Below are positions 1-9,205 of a stretch of 64,000 nt of DNA, piece by piece. The notes beneath the pieces are model-generated. The model was not told the DNA's origin, made no database searches, and worked only from the letters and a program-made list of their open reading frames with translations. Position 1 is the first letter of the stretch; each line of letters opens with the position of its first letter. Source of the DNA: Bacillus sp. SA1-12 (lineage in GTDB: Bacteria; Bacillota; Bacilli; Bacillales; Bacillaceae); the NCBI RefSeq assembly GCF_000981385.1, contig NZ_LATZ01000003.1, forward strand, positions 144,780 through 208,779, written 5' to 3'. Position numbers and translations under genes: made by a program.

Positions 1-40
1 GGTTCATTCCCTTTTGTATTTATATATAAGCTAGACATTT

Positions 41-919
41 CTACCTGAGGTATCGCCAAAATGTTCCGTGCTTTGCTTGAACCCTTTCAACTGTTTGTGA
101 TAAGACAAGTTTTTTTAATTCTTTTTCTACTTCAGTCAAGGTCAAATTATAAACTGTTGCGATTTCTGTTGACGCGACAAATTGATAATGCTTTAAAAAG
201 ATCTCTATCGGAGGTGTATGTGATGGTTTAATCGCGTCACCAATAAGTTCCTCCAAAACGTGTACATATAAATCATAAGAATAAATGCCAGTAATTTTTA
301 ATCCTTCTTCTTCTACATCTTTACTAAAAAAGGCAAGGGTTGGAATTTCGTGCACATCCATTTCAGAGGTGACTTTTAGATCACATTGCAATGCCTTGGC
401 AGCACTCTCTGAGTGAAGATCCTTTTGAAATTCTGTCACATCCAAGCCCACATCTCTAGCAATTTTTATTAACATGTTTTCTTCTGAAATATTTTTACTC
501 TCAATGAATAGCTGCTCTTGAAGCTTTCGCAAATACCGTATTCCTGCTTTTCTTCCTTGGAGCTCTGCCGATTTTATTGCTAACGATGCCGTAAAAGGCT
601 TTGAGAGAGGATTGTCAATCCAAATGTTTCCATCACAGGACATTCCTGTGCGACTAGCAGTTTTCTCCCATGCTTGGGCTAAACTTTCAGGTTTTTTTCT
701 CTTTGCAATATTCAAAGTTGCAAGACGTCCGCTAATAATATGCTTTAATGTGAAAAGACGGCCATACTCAATTTGTAATTTCTTAATAATTGGCTCAAGT
801 GCCCAGCATTCTGGACTTAATGGGTCAACAAACATATAGATCTCTAAAGGTTTGTCCGGATGCCCGCTACAATGAGAGAAAAAGAGAGAAGCGTTCTTTT
901 CCTCATGATTGTTCATCAT
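41..919 (-). CDS. spxH: ClpXP adaptor SpxH (YjbH), thioredoxin-like
   Basis: This is the adaptor that delivers the transcription factor Spx to ClpXP in the cytoplasm, judged from strong remembered similarity to B. subtilis YjbH over its length. Key stretches are KPLEIYMFVDPL near the N-terminus, GMSCDGN, and a cis-Pro-like EIPTLAFF. The usual CPEC of the DsbA/thioredoxin fold reads SPEC here (Ser35, Cys38 from the chosen start). I start at the ATG at 919, or the adjacent one at 916, because an AGAGG lies about 9 nt upstream; the 949 start has no such signal. It overlaps the end of yjbI by about 15 nt, so the two are translationally coupled. Confidence 0.93.
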   Translation of the reverse strand: MMNNHEEKNASLFFSHCSGHPDKPLEIYMFVDPLSPECWALEPIIKKLQIEYGRLFTLKHIISGRLATLNIAKRKKPESLAQAWEKTASRTGMSCDGNIWIDNPLSKPFTASLAIKSAELQGRKAGIRYLRKLQEQLFIESKNISEENMLIKIARDVGLDVTEFQKDLHSESAAKALQCDLKVTSEMDVHEIPTLAFFSKDVEEEGLKITGIYSYDLYVHVLEELIGDAIKPSHTPPIEIFLKHYQFVASTEIATVYNLTLTEVEKELKKLVLSQTVERVQAKHGTFWRYLR

Positions 920-1337
920 TGTCATTAACCTCTTTCTGAACAATGCCATTTTCGTCAGCTTCAGACGTATTTACCATATGATGAGCCGTAAGTTGAAGAC
1001 GATGCAGAAGAAAATCCTTAAGTTCACCCTCAAGTCCCACTTCCTTCATGGCTTCCTTCATGCAGCTGATCCAAGCATTAGCCCGTACAGGAGTGATTGG
1101 AAAGGGCAAGTGCCTGGCTCTTAGCATTGGATGTCCATGCTCTTCGGTATAAAGCTGAGGCCCTCCAAGATACTGTGTGAGAAATTGTTTTTGTTTCCGC
1201 GCTGTTTCCGTTAGGTCATCAGGAAAAATTGGAGCCAATATAGGGTGTTTTTGTACTTTTCCATAAAAGCAATCAACAAGTTGCGAAAGAGTCTCTTCCC
1301 CTATCGCTTCATATGGTGTTAGGTATTGATCAGTCAT
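903..1337 (-). CDS. yjbI: Group II truncated hemoglobin (YjbI)
   Basis: A truncated (2-on-2) heme globin of the trHbO class that binds oxygen. It lies directly upstream of spxH as in B. subtilis. The product is about 144 aa, typical for the family. Visible features are the B-helix aromatic pair FY near residue 25, the proximal histidine in MLRARHLPFPI (His76) and the downstream Trp of the G helix (AWISCMKEAM). An AGGAG lies 8 nt before the ATG at 1337, which I prefer over the in-frame start 21 nt further up. YjbI and SpxH are functionally linked in B. subtilis, which fits the overlap. Confidence 0.93.
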   Translation of the reverse strand: MTDQYLTPYEAIGEETLSQLVDCFYGKVQKHPILAPIFPDDLTETARKQKQFLTQYLGGPQLYTEEHGHPMLRARHLPFPITPVRANAWISCMKEAMKEVGLEGELKDFLLHRLQLTAHHMVNTSEADENGIVQKEVNDNDEQS

Positions 1338-1598
1338 GTTGATAACTCCTTTTAACATTTTTGCTAATTAACTGTACTTGAGATGGGACCTTTATGCAAA
1401 ATCGAATTTTGTGTATGTTTATTTTAACAAGCGGTATTATTTATCTCAAACAAATCGCTCGGACGTCTTTGTAATTTAGTCCTATTATATGTGAAAGACA
1501 GGTTTGTATGAAGGAAATGGGCATGTGGTTTCACTAAAAATTACCTATTTAACAAAAAAGATTGTTTAAACAGCTTAAAATAAATAGAATGCTTAAAA

Positions 1599-1682
1599 CA
1601 AAAGGATCAGATCATGCAAAACACTTATAGGACCTTTGAGGTGCCGAAAAATGGTGTTTTTTAGCAGGATCTGACACTTTTG
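1599..1682 (-). terminator. Long hairpin terminator after cwlQ
   Basis: Two 19-nt arms (1599-1617 and 1664-1682) are inverted copies with three mismatches. The inner AAAACAC and GTGTTTT also pair. On the minus strand it ends in CCTTTTGTTTT, directly after the cwlQ stop, so it probably terminates that transcript. I see no gene in the rest of 1338-1690. Confidence 0.55.
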
Positions 1683-1690
1683 AGAAAGCC

Positions 1691-2325
1691 TTATGCATAG
1701 TAGCTTGAGGTAATGTTCCTTACATAATTTTGCGTTTCTTTAAATGGAGGGATACCTCCGTATTTATCAACATTCCCAGGGCCGGCATTGTAAGCAGCTA
1801 AAGCCATTGGCACATCCCCATTATATCTGGTCAGCATTTGTTTTAAATATTTTGTACCGCCATCAATGTTTTGAACCGGATCAAAGGGATCCTCTACACC
1901 AAGAGAACGGGCAGTTGCCGGCATCAGTTGCATTAATCCAAGCGCCCCTGCAGGCTTTTTGCGTTTGCTTTAAACCCAGATTCCTGTTGAATAACCGCCT
2001 GGATGAGCTTTGCATCAATCCCATATTTTTCTGCGGCATTTGCAATGATTTCATCTATGTTTCCCGCTTGAATGGAAATTTCATTGTTCGCTGACTGAAC
2101 ATGTATCGGTGATGCTTGTTCGATCACGGCAGAAATCGTATTTAAAGAAGGTGCTGATTGCTTTGTTGTCTTTTGCTCTTCAGGAGCAGTATTCAATAAA
2201 GATTGTAAAAGCTCTTGGAAGTTCGCAGCAAATGAAGCAGGTTGACTGTTTGTTGTTTGATTATTAAAGCTTTGCAGGGCTTGAAGCTCGATTAGGGTTT
2301 TATAGTACTTCATTTTTATATCCAA
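1691..2325 (-). pseudogene. cwlQ: Frameshifted lytic transglycosylase CwlQ (YjbJ)
   Basis: A soluble lytic transglycosylase (SLT domain) split into two frames. The upstream part (2325 to about 1955) carries a low-complexity leader and the start of the SLT domain, including [15 protein letters not shown] with the catalytic Glu. The downstream part (about 1955 to 1691) carries [14 protein letters not shown] and [10 protein letters not shown]. Adding one base near 1953-1960, next to a run of five T on the plus strand, restores the expected [14 protein letters not shown]. Start is a TTG at 2325 with GGAG 9 nt upstream; an ATG at 2313 is an alternative. It is either a real one-base deletion or an assembly error. 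Confidence 0.82.
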
Positions 2326-2331
2326 AGCTGC

Positions 2332-2916
2332 CTACTCCATTTCTTTGTATTTTTGCTCATAAAAACGGCGAATTTTATTTTTTGTTTCACGAATTGGAAT
2401 GTTTACGTTATTTAATAATTGAAGAAATTCAGCTTTACCTAATTCTTCATCCTGAACCTCATATTCAAGCTCATAATCCTCTACTGTTAAATATTGGCTG
2501 TGATCGAGAACAATTAAACCATTTTGATATTTTTTTTCAGCTCTAAGTGTCGAAAGTGTTCCAAAATACGTAATTGTTTTCGCATCAACACCTAGAAATA
2601 CAAGACGGTCGCTAATTTGTCCATTTATGAGTTTACCAGTTGAAATCATTTCGTCTGCGCCTTGCTTTGTAATGAGTTGATGTGTTTCTAATAACCCAAT
2701 GCTTGCCGGTTCTTTTAAGGTGATAACGTAGTTTTCCTGCTTTTTTCGAATTCTTAGAGCTGCCCCAAGTTCTTTTAATGAAAAATGCGGGGTATCAAAA
2801 TAATGATTTTCTTGAAAGAAAAACTCATCATCCATTATTTGAAACTCCATTTTTAATTTGTTAAATTCCGCTTCAGTAAGTAAATTTTTAAATTCAATCT
2901 CTATTTCCTGTGACAT
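2332..2916 (-). CDS. yjbK: CYTH-domain protein YjbK (triphosphate tunnel family)
   Basis: A CYTH / triphosphate tunnel metalloenzyme fold of 194 aa. Its N-terminal EIEIEFK gives the ExExK signature. Charged strands typical of the tunnel follow (LRIRKKQENYVITLKEP; LEYEVQDEE). Family members act on inorganic polyphosphate, thiamine triphosphate or similar; the substrate here cannot be told from sequence. The start has AAAGGAT 8 nt upstream. It is the first gene of a minus-strand unit with cwlQ, divergent from yjbL, matching B. subtilis order. Confidence 0.9.
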   Translation of the reverse strand: MSQEIEIEFKNLLTEAEFNKLKMEFQIMDDEFFFQENHYFDTPHFSLKELGAALRIRKKQENYVITLKEPASIGLLETHQLITKQGADEMISTGKLINGQISDRLVFLGVDAKTITYFGTLSTLRAEKKYQNGLIVLDHSQYLTVEDYELEYEVQDEELGKAEFLQLLNNVNIPIRETKNKIRRFYEQKYKEME

Positions 2917-3112
2917 ATATAAATCCTTTCTGCCGCTTCAATTATTTATGTTTCATTTTATCTTGCCATTTAAGAGGAGGTCTGCCTTGTTCCGTTGTTA
3001 AGCACTTTTTACTTTTCATATTATCTCTTGTTCGGTTTCAACTAGCAATGTTATCACGAGACATTTTAATATGGTAAAATAATCTTGTAATGTGTAACGG
3101 AAGGAGATTTAT

Positions 3113-3490
3113 ATGAATAAAAGAATAGAATTAACGAAAGCAACGATAGATAATAATCATTTAATCTTAGAGCCTGATTCCTTTCCTAATGAATTAGCAG
3201 AGCTGCAGGCAAAAGGACAAATGCTTGTTGATTCAGACCAACTCGCTTTTATCTATATTTTAGAAACAGCTGATGAATTTGTCTACGCAGGATTGCCTCA
3301 CACAATTTGGAAAGAACTAAAGGAAGCAAAGGATAAAAGCCTAAAGGTTATTTTAAAAATAAAAGAAAATGAAATAGAATTAGCAGATATACTTGATGAA
3401 CTTGATTACCTATTAGAAAATATAAAAGGTAATGCCAATTATGGAGAAGAAATGGAGAATAAGGTTGTGGGTTTATTTTCCCTAACATAA
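3113..3490 (+). CDS. yjbL: UPF0738 family protein YjbL
   Basis: A 125-aa acidic cytoplasmic protein with no signal peptide or membrane segment. It matches B. subtilis YjbL in size, character and position between yjbK and the alarmone synthetase gene. Its function is not established. The start ATG follows GGAAGGAG at good spacing. Its transcript could run into sasB 59 nt downstream. Confidence 0.82.
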   Translation: MNKRIELTKATIDNNHLILEPDSFPNELAELQAKGQMLVDSDQLAFIYILETADEFVYAGLPHTIWKELKEAKDKSLKVILKIKENEIELADILDELDYLLENIKGNANYGEEMENKVVGLFSLT

Positions 3491-3549
3491 ATTTCTTTTA
3501 CATGATGAACGAGCAGTACAACTGGTGCGGTGGCTTAAGGGGGATATTT

Positions 3550-4176
3550 ATGCTAAGTGAAGATTGGAAGTTATTTTTAGCTCCTTATAATCAAGCTGTA
3601 GAGGAGTTAAAGGTTAAGCTTAGAGGAATTAGATCACAATATGAGCTTCAACATTCAAATTCTCCAATTGAATTTGTTACAGGACGAGTAAAGCCGATTG
3701 CGAGTATAATTGATAAGGCGAAGCGTAAAGGGATTCCAATGGATAAATTGGAGGAAGGCCTGCAGGATATAGCGGGAATTCGGATGATGTGTCAATTTGT
3801 TGATGACATTAAAGTTGTCGTGGACATGTTGAAAAATAGAAATGACTTAAAAATTGTCGAGGAACGGGACTATATCACAAGCAAAAAGGAAAGCGGTTAT
3901 CGATCCTATCATGTTGTGGCCGAATACCCTGTTCAAACCGTTCATGGAGAAAAGAAGCTGCTTGTGGAAATACAAATTCGAACATTGTCAATGAATTTCT
4001 GGGCAACGATCGAGCATTCGTTAAATTATAAATATAGCGGGAAAATTCCTGAAGATATAAAAGCACGACTAAAACGAGCTGCTGAAGCAGCCTATTCTTT
4101 AGATGAAGAAATGTCCCAGATAAAAGGAGAAGTTCAAGAAGCACAGGCCATATTCTCAAGAAAAACAGAAAAATAA
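3550..4176 (+). CDS. sasB: Small alarmone synthetase SasB (YjbM/RelQ)
   Basis: Makes (p)ppGpp from ATP and GDP/GTP; a single-domain RelA/SpoT synthetase of about 208 aa, the usual length for RelQ. Motifs include SRVKP-type RVKPIASI, the DIAGIRMMCQF core, SGYRSYHVV, EIQIRTLSMNFWATIEHSLNYKY and the C-terminal acidic helix needed for tetramers. I choose the ATG at 3550 because AAGGGGG lies just upstream; an in-frame start at 3502 adds an N-terminus the family lacks. It sits directly before nadK as in B. subtilis. A second synthetase is at 43002. Confidence 0.93.
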   Translation: MLSEDWKLFLAPYNQAVEELKVKLRGIRSQYELQHSNSPIEFVTGRVKPIASIIDKAKRKGIPMDKLEEGLQDIAGIRMMCQFVDDIKVVVDMLKNRNDLKIVEERDYITSKKESGYRSYHVVAEYPVQTVHGEKKLLVEIQIRTLSMNFWATIEHSLNYKYSGKIPEDIKARLKRAAEAAYSLDEEMSQIKGEVQEAQAIFSRKTEK

Positions 4177-4248
4177 ATCATTCTGTATAATGGGACGAAA
4201 AGCATTCTGTTGATGGAAAGAATCCGAATAATAAAGGGGACGAACCGT

Positions 4249-5052
4249 ATGAAATTTGCTATTACATCAAAGGGTGATTCTGTTTCAAATTCGATTATGC
4301 AAAAAATGAAAACCTATCTTGTCGATTTTCAGCTTGAGTATGATGAGGATCGTCCAGACATCGTTATTTCTGTAGGCGGGGACGGAACTCTTTTATATGC
4401 ATTTCACCGTTATCGCTCAAGATTAGATAAGACCGCATTTATTGGTGTACATACAGGCCATCTTGGATTTTATGCAGATTGGGTGCCTGATGAGGTTGAA
4501 AAGCTTGTGATTGCAATAGCAAAAACACCTTACCAGGTTGTTGAATATCCAATTTTAGAGGTAATTGTCCGTCATAATGATGGCGGGCGTGAAGCGAAGT
4601 ATTTGGCTTTAAACGAATGTACTGTAAAAAGCATTGAAGGAACCCTTGTAATGGATGTGGAAATTAAAGGACAAACCTTTGAAACGTTCCGTGGAGATGG
4701 CCTTTGTATTTCAACACCATCAGGAAGTACGGCCTATAATAAAGCATTAGGCGGTGCCATTCTTCATCCTTCCTTACGGGCGATTCAGCTCGCTGAAATG
4801 GCATCAATCAATAACAGAGTCTTCCGTACAATCGGTTCTCCTCTCATCTTGCCTGAGCATCATACATGCATGTTGAAGCCGGTAAATGATGTGGACTTTC
4901 AAGTTACCATTGACCATTTAACTCTTTTGCATAAGGATGTAAAGTCAATACAGTGCAGAGTGGCAAATGAAAATGTAAGGTTTGCCCGATTTAAACCTTT
5001 CCCATTCTGGAAAAGGGTACGCGATTCCTTTGTAGGAGATTTAGAACGCTAA
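4249..5052 (+). CDS. nadK: NAD kinase
   Basis: Phosphorylates NAD to NADP. The protein of about 267 aa has the GGDGT nucleotide-binding motif (residues 43-47) and the conserved NE pair in [10 protein letters not shown] (122-123), followed by the [12 protein letters not shown] segment. The start at 4249 follows AAGGGGA; an in-frame start at 4210 adds a tail with no support. It lies between sasB and the pseudouridine synthase gene, with gaps of 72 and 17 nt, in what looks like one operon. Confidence 0.94.
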   Translation: MKFAITSKGDSVSNSIMQKMKTYLVDFQLEYDEDRPDIVISVGGDGTLLYAFHRYRSRLDKTAFIGVHTGHLGFYADWVPDEVEKLVIAIAKTPYQVVEYPILEVIVRHNDGGREAKYLALNECTVKSIEGTLVMDVEIKGQTFETFRGDGLCISTPSGSTAYNKALGGAILHPSLRAIQLAEMASINNRVFRTIGSPLILPEHHTCMLKPVNDVDFQVTIDHLTLLHKDVKSIQCRVANENVRFARFKPFPFWKRVRDSFVGDLER

Positions 5053-5069
5053 GTAGGAAGGTTTTTATC

Positions 5070-5966
5070 ATGACATCATTTCGGCTGCAATGGACGATTA
5101 CAGAGACGGATGCTGGCAAATCGGTATTAGCATATGTAAAAGAAAAGAAAATTTCAAAGCGTGCATTAACAGATATAAAATTTAATGGCGGTGACATCTT
5201 AGTAAATAATGTCCATGTAACGGTCCGTTATCTTCTTCAAGAGCGTGACACTCTTACGGTTATTTTTCCGCAGGAAGAGAGAGGCTCAGGTCTAGAGGGT
5301 GATGATGTTCCGTTTCACATTGTTTATGAAGATGACCATTGCTTAGTGATTGATAAGCCGCCGTTTGTCCCTTCCATTCCATCACGTGAACATCTTAGGG
5401 GTACATTAGCAAATGGATTGATCCGCTATTATGAACAACAGAAGATCCCTTCTACCATTCATATTGTCAATCGATTAGATAAGGACACATCAGGGCTAAT
5501 GCTTGTCGCAAAGCACCGGTTCGCCCACTCCTTATTTTCTGATCAGCAAAAGAAAAAAGAAATTCACCGTACATATGAAGCGATTGTTCATGGCGTTATC
5601 ACCGAGGAGGCAGCAACAATTTCAAAGCCGATAGGCAGGAAACAAGACAGCATTATCGAGCGTGAAGTAAGAGAAGATGGGCAGCTAGCTGTCACACATT
5701 TTCAAGTGCTTCACAGGCTTCATCATAAAACACATATTAAGCTTGTACTTGAAACAGGTCGCACCCATCAAATTCGTGTTCATCTTTCTTCAATCGGACA
5801 TCCGCTCTGTGGGGATACATTATACGGTGGAAGAGCTGATGAAATGAAGCGCCAAGCTCTTCATAGTTCTCAGCTGTCGTTTTGGCACCCATTGCTAGAA
5901 AAGGAGTTTCAGTTTATTTCTAAACTGCCAGAGGATATGAAACATATAATCACTAATCAAAGATAA
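5070..5966 (+). CDS. yjbO: RluA-family pseudouridine synthase YjbO
   Basis: An RNA pseudouridine synthase of 298 aa. The N-terminus (about 14-70) resembles an S4-like RNA-binding region, and the catalytic domain carries NRLDKDTSG with the catalytic Asp137 (the family motif is HRLD; here Asn replaces His). A second motif, RTHQIRVHLSSIGHPLCGD, lies near residue 230. Target RNA is unknown; B. subtilis YjbO is the positional counterpart. It closes the plus-strand unit and runs into the hairpin array at 5992. Confidence 0.92.
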   Translation: MTSFRLQWTITETDAGKSVLAYVKEKKISKRALTDIKFNGGDILVNNVHVTVRYLLQERDTLTVIFPQEERGSGLEGDDVPFHIVYEDDHCLVIDKPPFVPSIPSREHLRGTLANGLIRYYEQQKIPSTIHIVNRLDKDTSGLMLVAKHRFAHSLFSDQQKKKEIHRTYEAIVHGVITEEAATISKPIGRKQDSIIEREVREDGQLAVTHFQVLHRLHHKTHIKLVLETGRTHQIRVHLSSIGHPLCGDTLYGGRADEMKRQALHSSQLSFWHPLLEKEFQFISKLPEDMKHIITNQR

Positions 5967-5991
5967 GGGGTTTACTTTAGAGCTACAAACA

Positions 5992-6260
5992 AGGAAAGGC
6001 CTTTATTAAGCTAATGAAGGCCATTTTTTTGTAGAAAAGCAAGGAAAGTGTCCTTCATAAAGCCGATGAAGGCCATTTTTTGTAGGAAAGCAAAGGAAGT
6101 GTCCTTCATAAAGCCGATGAAGGCCATTTTTTTGTGGGAAAGCAAGGAAAGTGTCCTTCATAAAGCCGTTGAAGGCCATTTTTTTGTGGGAAAGCAAGGG
6201 AAGTGTCTTTCATAAAGCTTATGAAGGACAGAACTTCATAAGAAAGCGAAGGAAATGTCC
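5992..6260. repeat. Tandem array of 51-52 bp terminator-like hairpin units
   Basis: At least four good copies (starts near 5992, 6041, 6092, 6144) and two or three degenerate ones (from 6196). Each has an inverted repeat CCTTCAT...ATGAAGG followed by CCATTTTTTT, so each copy looks like an intrinsic terminator on the plus strand. The array lies between the convergent genes yjbO and prpE. Copy spacing of 51, 52 and 52 bp does not keep a reading frame, so the small open frame across it is not a gene. Confidence 0.8.
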
Positions 6261-6410
6261 CTCATACCTCATAAAACCAAACGGCATTCGCAAGAAAGAG
6301 AAAGAAATGTCCTCTATAATTACAATTACTCAAAAAATATATCCCTGGTTTTTCAATAATTTTTGCACCCTAAAAGTGGCATCTTAAATCCAAAACAAGT
6401 GAGTTCTTTT

Positions 6411-7142
6411 TTATTCTCTAAACCGTGATTCATCATATGGAAGAGAAGACGGAACTGAAACGAGTTGATCCTCCGGATAACGATATGCGGTAAGCTTGTT
6501 GCCAAAGACTGCCCCAGTATCGATATTAATTGTGCGATTGATCCTTTTTGGTTCTTTAATTGGCGTATGTCCATAAACAATAAATGCATTTCCTTTATAA
6601 TGCTTTGCCCAGTCACGGCGTTCTGGTGTTCCATCAGGGTTCTTTTTGCCAGTAATATCTCCATATAAGACAAAGGTTTTAACCGCATTACTTGTTTTTC
6701 CAATATAATCCTCGCGAATTCCCGCATGCGCGACAATTAAGTTACCTTCATCGAGTACCTGATACAATGGCGCCGATTCATATAGCCACTTAAATTGATG
6801 TTTCACTTCATTTTGCTTTTCTGGAGAAAGCGCCTCATATTCTGCAACAGTTGTTTCGAGACCATGGCTGATTTGAACTTTATTTCCGAGGAAAAAACGG
6901 TATAGCTTATTGCAATGGTTACCAGGTGAATAATATGCTTTTTTCTCTTTCATCAATCGATAAACAATTTCAATAACAGCCAAAGAATCCGGACCGCGAT
7001 CTGTTAAATCTCCAACAAACGAAAGCATTCGATTATCTGGATGAATAGGAATTCCTGAACCCCAATCATACCCAAGCCGCTCTGTTAACAACTCAAACTC
7101 TTTCAAACAACCATGAATGTCACCAATTACATCGATTTTCAA
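6411..7142 (-). CDS. prpE: Ser/Thr phosphatase-family nucleotidase PrpE
   Basis: A calcineurin-like metallophosphoesterase; B. subtilis PrpE acts on Ap4A and as a protein phosphatase linked to spore germination. The metal-binding motifs are GDIHG (7-11), [16 protein letters not shown] and AHAGI. The C-terminal [14 protein letters not shown] matches the B. subtilis protein. I choose TTG at 7142, which has GAGGTGG 5 nt upstream and gives [11 protein letters not shown]; a GTG at 7151 overlaps that ribosome binding site. Confidence 0.92.
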   Translation of the reverse strand: MKIDVIGDIHGCLKEFELLTERLGYDWGSGIPIHPDNRMLSFVGDLTDRGPDSLAVIEIVYRLMKEKKAYYSPGNHCNKLYRFFLGNKVQISHGLETTVAEYEALSPEKQNEVKHQFKWLYESAPLYQVLDEGNLIVAHAGIREDYIGKTSNAVKTFVLYGDITGKKNPDGTPERRDWAKHYKGNAFIVYGHTPIKEPKRINRTINIDTGAVFGNKLTAYRYPEDQLVSVPSSLPYDESRFRE

Positions 7143-7582
7143 CAAATCCACCTCATTTTAACGGGGACAAAAAATGAGGGATAGTCCCCAATATTGTTAT
7201 TTTTTTGATAGTTACTACTTCATATTTTTAGAATAAAGCGGTTTTGGGGAAAGTCCCCCAAACAAAAAAGCAAAAAAGAAAAGTACCCAATCATAGGGTA
7301 CCATCTTTTATAAAAAGAAATTATAATTTTTACTCTTAGCTTTGATGCAGGAACAGTCAGGGCGAATTTCTGGCGGCAATTGAACATTACACTCCTTTTA
7401 CGCTTAGTCAACATCGACGTTTGCGCTCCAGTGTTTCCTTTGCTACACCTTAACGGGAAGAAAATAAGTGCATGCTAATTAAAACTGACCATAAAGGTCT
7501 GGTAAGTCTCCCTAACCAACCATCTGCTGAGGAAGTCTCGCTTTATCACATGGATTAAAAGGTGGGTACAGCCTAGGACAAA
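7143..7582. other. Intergenic region with two GGGGAC/GTCCCC hairpins
   Basis: No convincing gene. It holds two palindromes: 7163-7189 (GGGGAC with GTCCCC) and 7241-7263 (TTTTGGGG with CCCCCAAA, then an A-rich run). The first begins TTTTAACGGGGA, like the ends of the repeats at 8921 and 49951. The remainder, about 7264-7582, shows nothing I recognise. Confidence 0.5.
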
Positions 7583-7633
7583 TAAGACGGCCAGGAATGA
7601 AGGTGTATTTCCCTTTCATTCCTGACCGTCTTA
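7583..7633. terminator. Bidirectional terminator hairpin
   Basis: A long stem: TAAGACGG plus CAGGAATGAA pairs with TTTCATTCCTG plus CCGTCTTA, with one mismatch. It lies 72 bp past the end of the minus-strand SEDS gene and most likely ends that transcript. Confidence 0.6.
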
Positions 7634-7705
7634 TAATCAATGAGGATAGGAGCCGCAGCTAGATTGGGGGTGCTCTATTTTTTACGTCGCTCAAGCAAGG
7701 AGTTT

Positions 7706-8881
7706 CTAATCAAACATGTATTTCCTCGTCCGGGATCGAACGTTAAGTACAACCCCTATGGCAACCATATATGTCGCCAGGGAGCTTCCGCCATAGCTTA
7801 CGAAAGGCAGCGGCAAGCCTGTGATTGGAAGAAGGCCAATTGTCATGCCTACGTTTTGAAATACCTGGAAGGTGATCATGCCGATGATGCCTGTACATAG
7901 ATAACTTCCAAAAGGATCATTGCTTTCTAAGGAAATATGGATCATTCTGTAAATTAATAAGAAGAAGAGTGAAACGACGATACTTCCTCCGATAAACCCG
8001 AATTGTTCAGAAATGATTGAAAAGATAAAGTCTGTATGTGCTTCAGGCAAGTAGACTTCAAGGTTTTTATAACCTTTTCCCCTTAGTTCTCCTGAGCCGA
8101 TTGCCAGTAATGATTTTACCAGCTGGAACCCTTGCTCCCCGGAGTATTCATAGGGATTTAACCAGCCATAGAATCGGTCAAGCTGATATTCTTCTCCCCG
8201 CAAAATATATTTAAGGAAAAAGTCAGGAAATTTAATAAAGATAAACACAATTGATCCAATGCCCAAAAGTGCTGAAGAAGCTGCTGTTACAATAATTCGC
8301 CATTTAATTCCTGATACCAAAATCAATGAAGCAATGATCGCACAAAATACCATTGTCATACCCATATCGGGTTGTCTGATTAACAAAAGAATTGGTGGTG
8401 CTGCAGTAGCTGCCAGCTTTCCTATTAATAGAAAGTCATCTGTTATCGTATTATTTGGGTATTTTTCACGGTGATCCGCGATGATTCGGCTAAGGACTAT
8501 AATCATAAAGATTTTCATCAATTCAGATGGCTGGAAGTTTCCTAACGGTCCCAGTTTATACCAGCTGGTAGCTCCTTTTATCGTTTGAACAATTGGAGCA
8601 GGTAATATTTCTAATCCGAGTAATAACACCATACCAAACCCGTACAAATACCAGGAAAGCTGTCTGAAGCGGTCATAATCAATAAGCATTGTCATGGCTA
8701 CAGCAAAAGCGCCGATTATATACCATTGAACCTGCTTCACAGAAAAGTTTATGGCTTGGAGAGTAGCAGGCAGAGTTGCTTCTGCACTATTGATAGCAAT
8801 TGTACTGACAATTGCTAATAAAAACATAATAAATAGTAACGTAAAATCTATCTGTTGTTGAGGGGATTTTTCAGTTGTCAT
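7706..8881 (-). CDS. SEDS-family peptidoglycan polymerase (RodA/FtsW type)
   Basis: A multi-pass membrane glycosyltransferase that polymerises lipid II. It has 391 aa and about ten hydrophobic segments. Conserved SEDS features include GATSWYKLGPLGNFQPSE, IRQPDMGM with the catalytic-type Asp, the LPEAHTDFIFSIISEQFG loop and PFVSYGGSS near the C-terminus. Its length and the short N-terminus are nearer RodA than SpoVE/FtsW, but I cannot fix the paralogue. B. subtilis has no such gene at this position. It appears monocistronic, with AAAGGG before the ATG. Confidence 0.88.
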   Translation of the reverse strand: MTTEKSPQQQIDFTLLFIMFLLAIVSTIAINSAEATLPATLQAINFSVKQVQWYIIGAFAVAMTMLIDYDRFRQLSWYLYGFGMVLLLGLEILPAPIVQTIKGATSWYKLGPLGNFQPSELMKIFMIIVLSRIIADHREKYPNNTITDDFLLIGKLAATAAPPILLLIRQPDMGMTMVFCAIIASLILVSGIKWRIIVTAASSALLGIGSIVFIFIKFPDFFLKYILRGEEYQLDRFYGWLNPYEYSGEQGFQLVKSLLAIGSGELRGKGYKNLEVYLPEAHTDFIFSIISEQFGFIGGSIVVSLFFLLIYRMIHISLESNDPFGSYLCTGIIGMITFQVFQNVGMTIGLLPITGLPLPFVSYGGSSLATYMVAIGVVLNVRSRTRKYMFD

Positions 8882-8920
8882 AGTGGACCCTTTCTAATGT
8901 TAAACTTGAAAAATGATTCC

Positions 8921-8986
8921 ATCTTAACGGGCAGTAAACCCCCACTAGGATTCAAAAGAAAATAGTGGGGGACTGCCCATAAAGAT
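8921..8986. repeat. Dispersed palindromic repeat, copy 1
   Basis: Starts ATCTTAACGGGCAGTAAA and ends ACTGCCCATAAAGAT. GGGCAGT pairs with ACTGCCC and CCCCCACT with AGTGGGGG. A second copy with the same ends is at 49951-50030. Both lie about 40-50 bp upstream of the start of a minus-strand gene, in the 5' leader or promoter zone. Confidence 0.72.
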
Positions 8987-9029
8987 TCAATATGTTTATA
9001 ATATCAGATTTCATTTATTTTCTTAACCC

Positions 9030-9205
9030 GGCTCCAGGAGCCATTGGTGAAGCACAGGACGTGCAAGTGCAGTCAAGTGATAAAGACTTCGCGTTTTTAT
9101 CTGCCTCCAGGCTCTAATCAAACAGGAATTGAAAAGAACACGTCTATTCCTGAGCGTCTTTATTTGCCCCAGACTGTTCAAGGCGCTTGCACTTTTGGTC
9201 TATAG
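9030..9205. repeat. Probable diverged copy of the 18611 dispersed repeat
   Basis: Read on the minus strand, AGCGCCTTGAACAG and downstream AAAGACGC resemble AGCGCCTTGATCAG and AAGACGC at 18620-18651. The other end, CTCCTGGAGCC, resembles GGCGCTGGAGC. The copy is degenerate. The remaining 9206-9464 shows no gene; I looked for an M-box riboswitch before mgtE and did not find one. Confidence 0.4.

Noticed and set aside
6006..6197. 63-codon minus-strand frame with internal protein repeats over the hairpin array
   Set aside because: It only translates the 51-52 bp repeat; unit length does not keep frame and no ribosome binding site is present.
5992..6260. CRISPR-like array
   Set aside because: Units are contiguous without unique spacers and each carries a terminator-like hairpin; no cas genes nearby.
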